From Puniceicoccales bacterium (GTDB lineage Bacteria; Verrucomicrobiota; Verrucomicrobiia; Opitutales; JAIRLM01), in NCBI GenBank assembly GCA_031281635.1, contig JAITFC010000068.1, positions 1 to 5,670 of the forward strand: a stretch of 5,670 bases of DNA, read 5' to 3'. Under the pieces are notes generated by a model. That model saw only the letters and a list, made by a program, of their open reading frames with translations. It was not told where the DNA came from and ran no database searches. Each line of letters begins with the position of its first letter. Positions within the stretch are counted from its first letter, which is position 1. This document shows, piece by piece, positions 5,053-5,670 of the stretch. The position numbers and the translations under genes are program-made.

Positions 5053-5670
5053 TTAGGTCCGCTGGCCTTTGTCCTTCGCCTGTGAGCTCTGCGACCAATT
5101 CAGCATGAAAAACAGCAAACTCGCTGCCGCGCAGACAATGTAGAATAGGATCGCGCAGTTCCATCCAAAATGGTCTGTGATAAGACCGACGCCGAATCCG
5201 GAAAAAATTGCCCCCATATATCCGAAGAGTCCGGTGAGACCGTTTGCCGTGGCAGCCGCGCGACCGGAACCAAATTCCGCACCGGCAACGCCGGCCAAAG
5301 TTTGCGGTCCGTAGACAAAAAATCCGATGACGCTCAGGAGAAGTGTATCGTCCAGAATGGTATGCGTCGACGGAGACCGCCAAAATGCGACCAATGACGG
5401 AATGAGCAGCGACATAAAAACGGCACAAACGGCATTGCGGCGGCCGCCAGCCCAGCGGTCGGAAATGTAACCGGCGATGATGCCGGCAAGAAGTCCAAAG
5501 AATTCGTAGCAAGAAGTTTGTACGCTGGAAACAATGGTTGATGAGCCGCGCGCCTCCTGTAAAAATGTTGGCGCCCAGTTGAAAAAACCCATGCGCACGA
5601 CATAGAGAAAGAAATTAGCCCAACAAACAAGCCAGAGAGCGCGATTGGGCAAAATGTGTTTGACGAAAAT
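5053..5670 (-). CDS. MFS transporter, organophosphate:phosphate antiporter (GlpT/UhpT/UhpC-like), C-terminal part
   Basis: The gene enters from beyond the right edge, and its last 205 codons are visible, with no start in the window. The frame reads IFVKHILPNRALWLV, matching the loop before helix 7 in GlpT/UhpT/UhpC proteins (LPNK.LW). FFLYVVRMGFFNWAPTFL follows; its Arg corresponds by position to the helix 7 arginine that binds phosphate in GlpT. Then come the inner-loop motif GYISDRWAGGRRNA, IGFFVYGPQTLAGVAGAEF and NGLTGLFGYMGAIFSGFGVGLITDHFGW. These are family signatures and account for about helices 7-12. Members exchange sugar- or glycerol-phosphate for inorganic phosphate across the inner membrane, and UhpC relatives act as sensors. 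The sugar specificity cannot be told from this half. It converges on glyS, so its promoter lies outside the window. The short charged tail is normal. Confidence 0.93.
   Translation of the reverse strand: MFVKHILPNRALWLVCWANFFLYVVRMGFFNWAPTFLQEARGSSTIVSSVQTSCYEFFGLLAGIIAGYISDRWAGGRRNAVCAVFMSLLIPSLVAFWRSPSTHTILDDTLLLSVIGFFVYGPQTLAGVAGAEFGSGRAAATANGLTGLFGYMGAIFSGFGVGLITDHFGWNCAILFYIVCAAASLLFFMLNWSQSSQAKDKGQRT

Noticed and set aside
5053..5652. Transporter as a complete 199-residue protein starting at TTG 5652
   Set aside because: The frame is open to the window edge, and the upstream codons (IFVKHI) continue the family's pre-helix 7 loop, so the gene is truncated only by the window.

Overview
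The window looks like ordinary bacterial chromosome of moderate GC (roughly 45-50% by eye). It carries three well-recognised housekeeping genes, part of a transporter gene, and a left third filled by genes I do not recognise. The glycyl-tRNA synthetase is the single-chain class II type with a cysteine-free insertion (a 'PSPTTGNPG...LTAPRQFNLMF' stretch). The 84-residue L28 has a long basic 'KKSGGIGTH' insert. From memory, both resemble Verrucomicrobiota (Opitutae-like) proteins. This placement is an inference, not a database result.

Layout, left to right. Positions 36-242 (minus): a possible small single-span membrane protein whose N-terminus is built from 7-residue repeats, encoded by 21-bp DNA repeats. 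Positions 243-573: no gene, but a TATAAT box and a 17-bp palindrome that together could control that small gene. Positions 574-1767 (minus): a long unrecognised protein of about 397 residues, whose open frame continues upstream to a TTG at 2049. Positions 1768-2156: ambiguous, either an N-terminal extension of that protein or a leader with short repeats. Positions 2157-3164 (minus): tsaD. Positions 3264-3518 (plus): rpmB. Positions 3515-5005 (plus): glyS, overlapping rpmB by 4 bases. Positions 5053-5670 (minus): the C-terminal half of an organophosphate:phosphate antiporter-type MFS transporter, running off the right edge.

The recognised core is about translation. TsaD helps make the t6A37 modification on ANN-decoding tRNAs, L28 is a large-subunit ribosomal protein, and GlyRS charges tRNA-Gly. 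tsaD and rpmB-glyS diverge from a 99-bp gap, and glyS converges on the transporter across 47 bp. No rRNA, tRNA, insertion sequence, CRISPR array or phage gene was seen. I found no convincing new multi-gene system. The parts most worth a second look are the unrecognised large protein, the heptapeptide-repeat membrane protein, and two look-alike AAA-N-TTT-centred palindromes.
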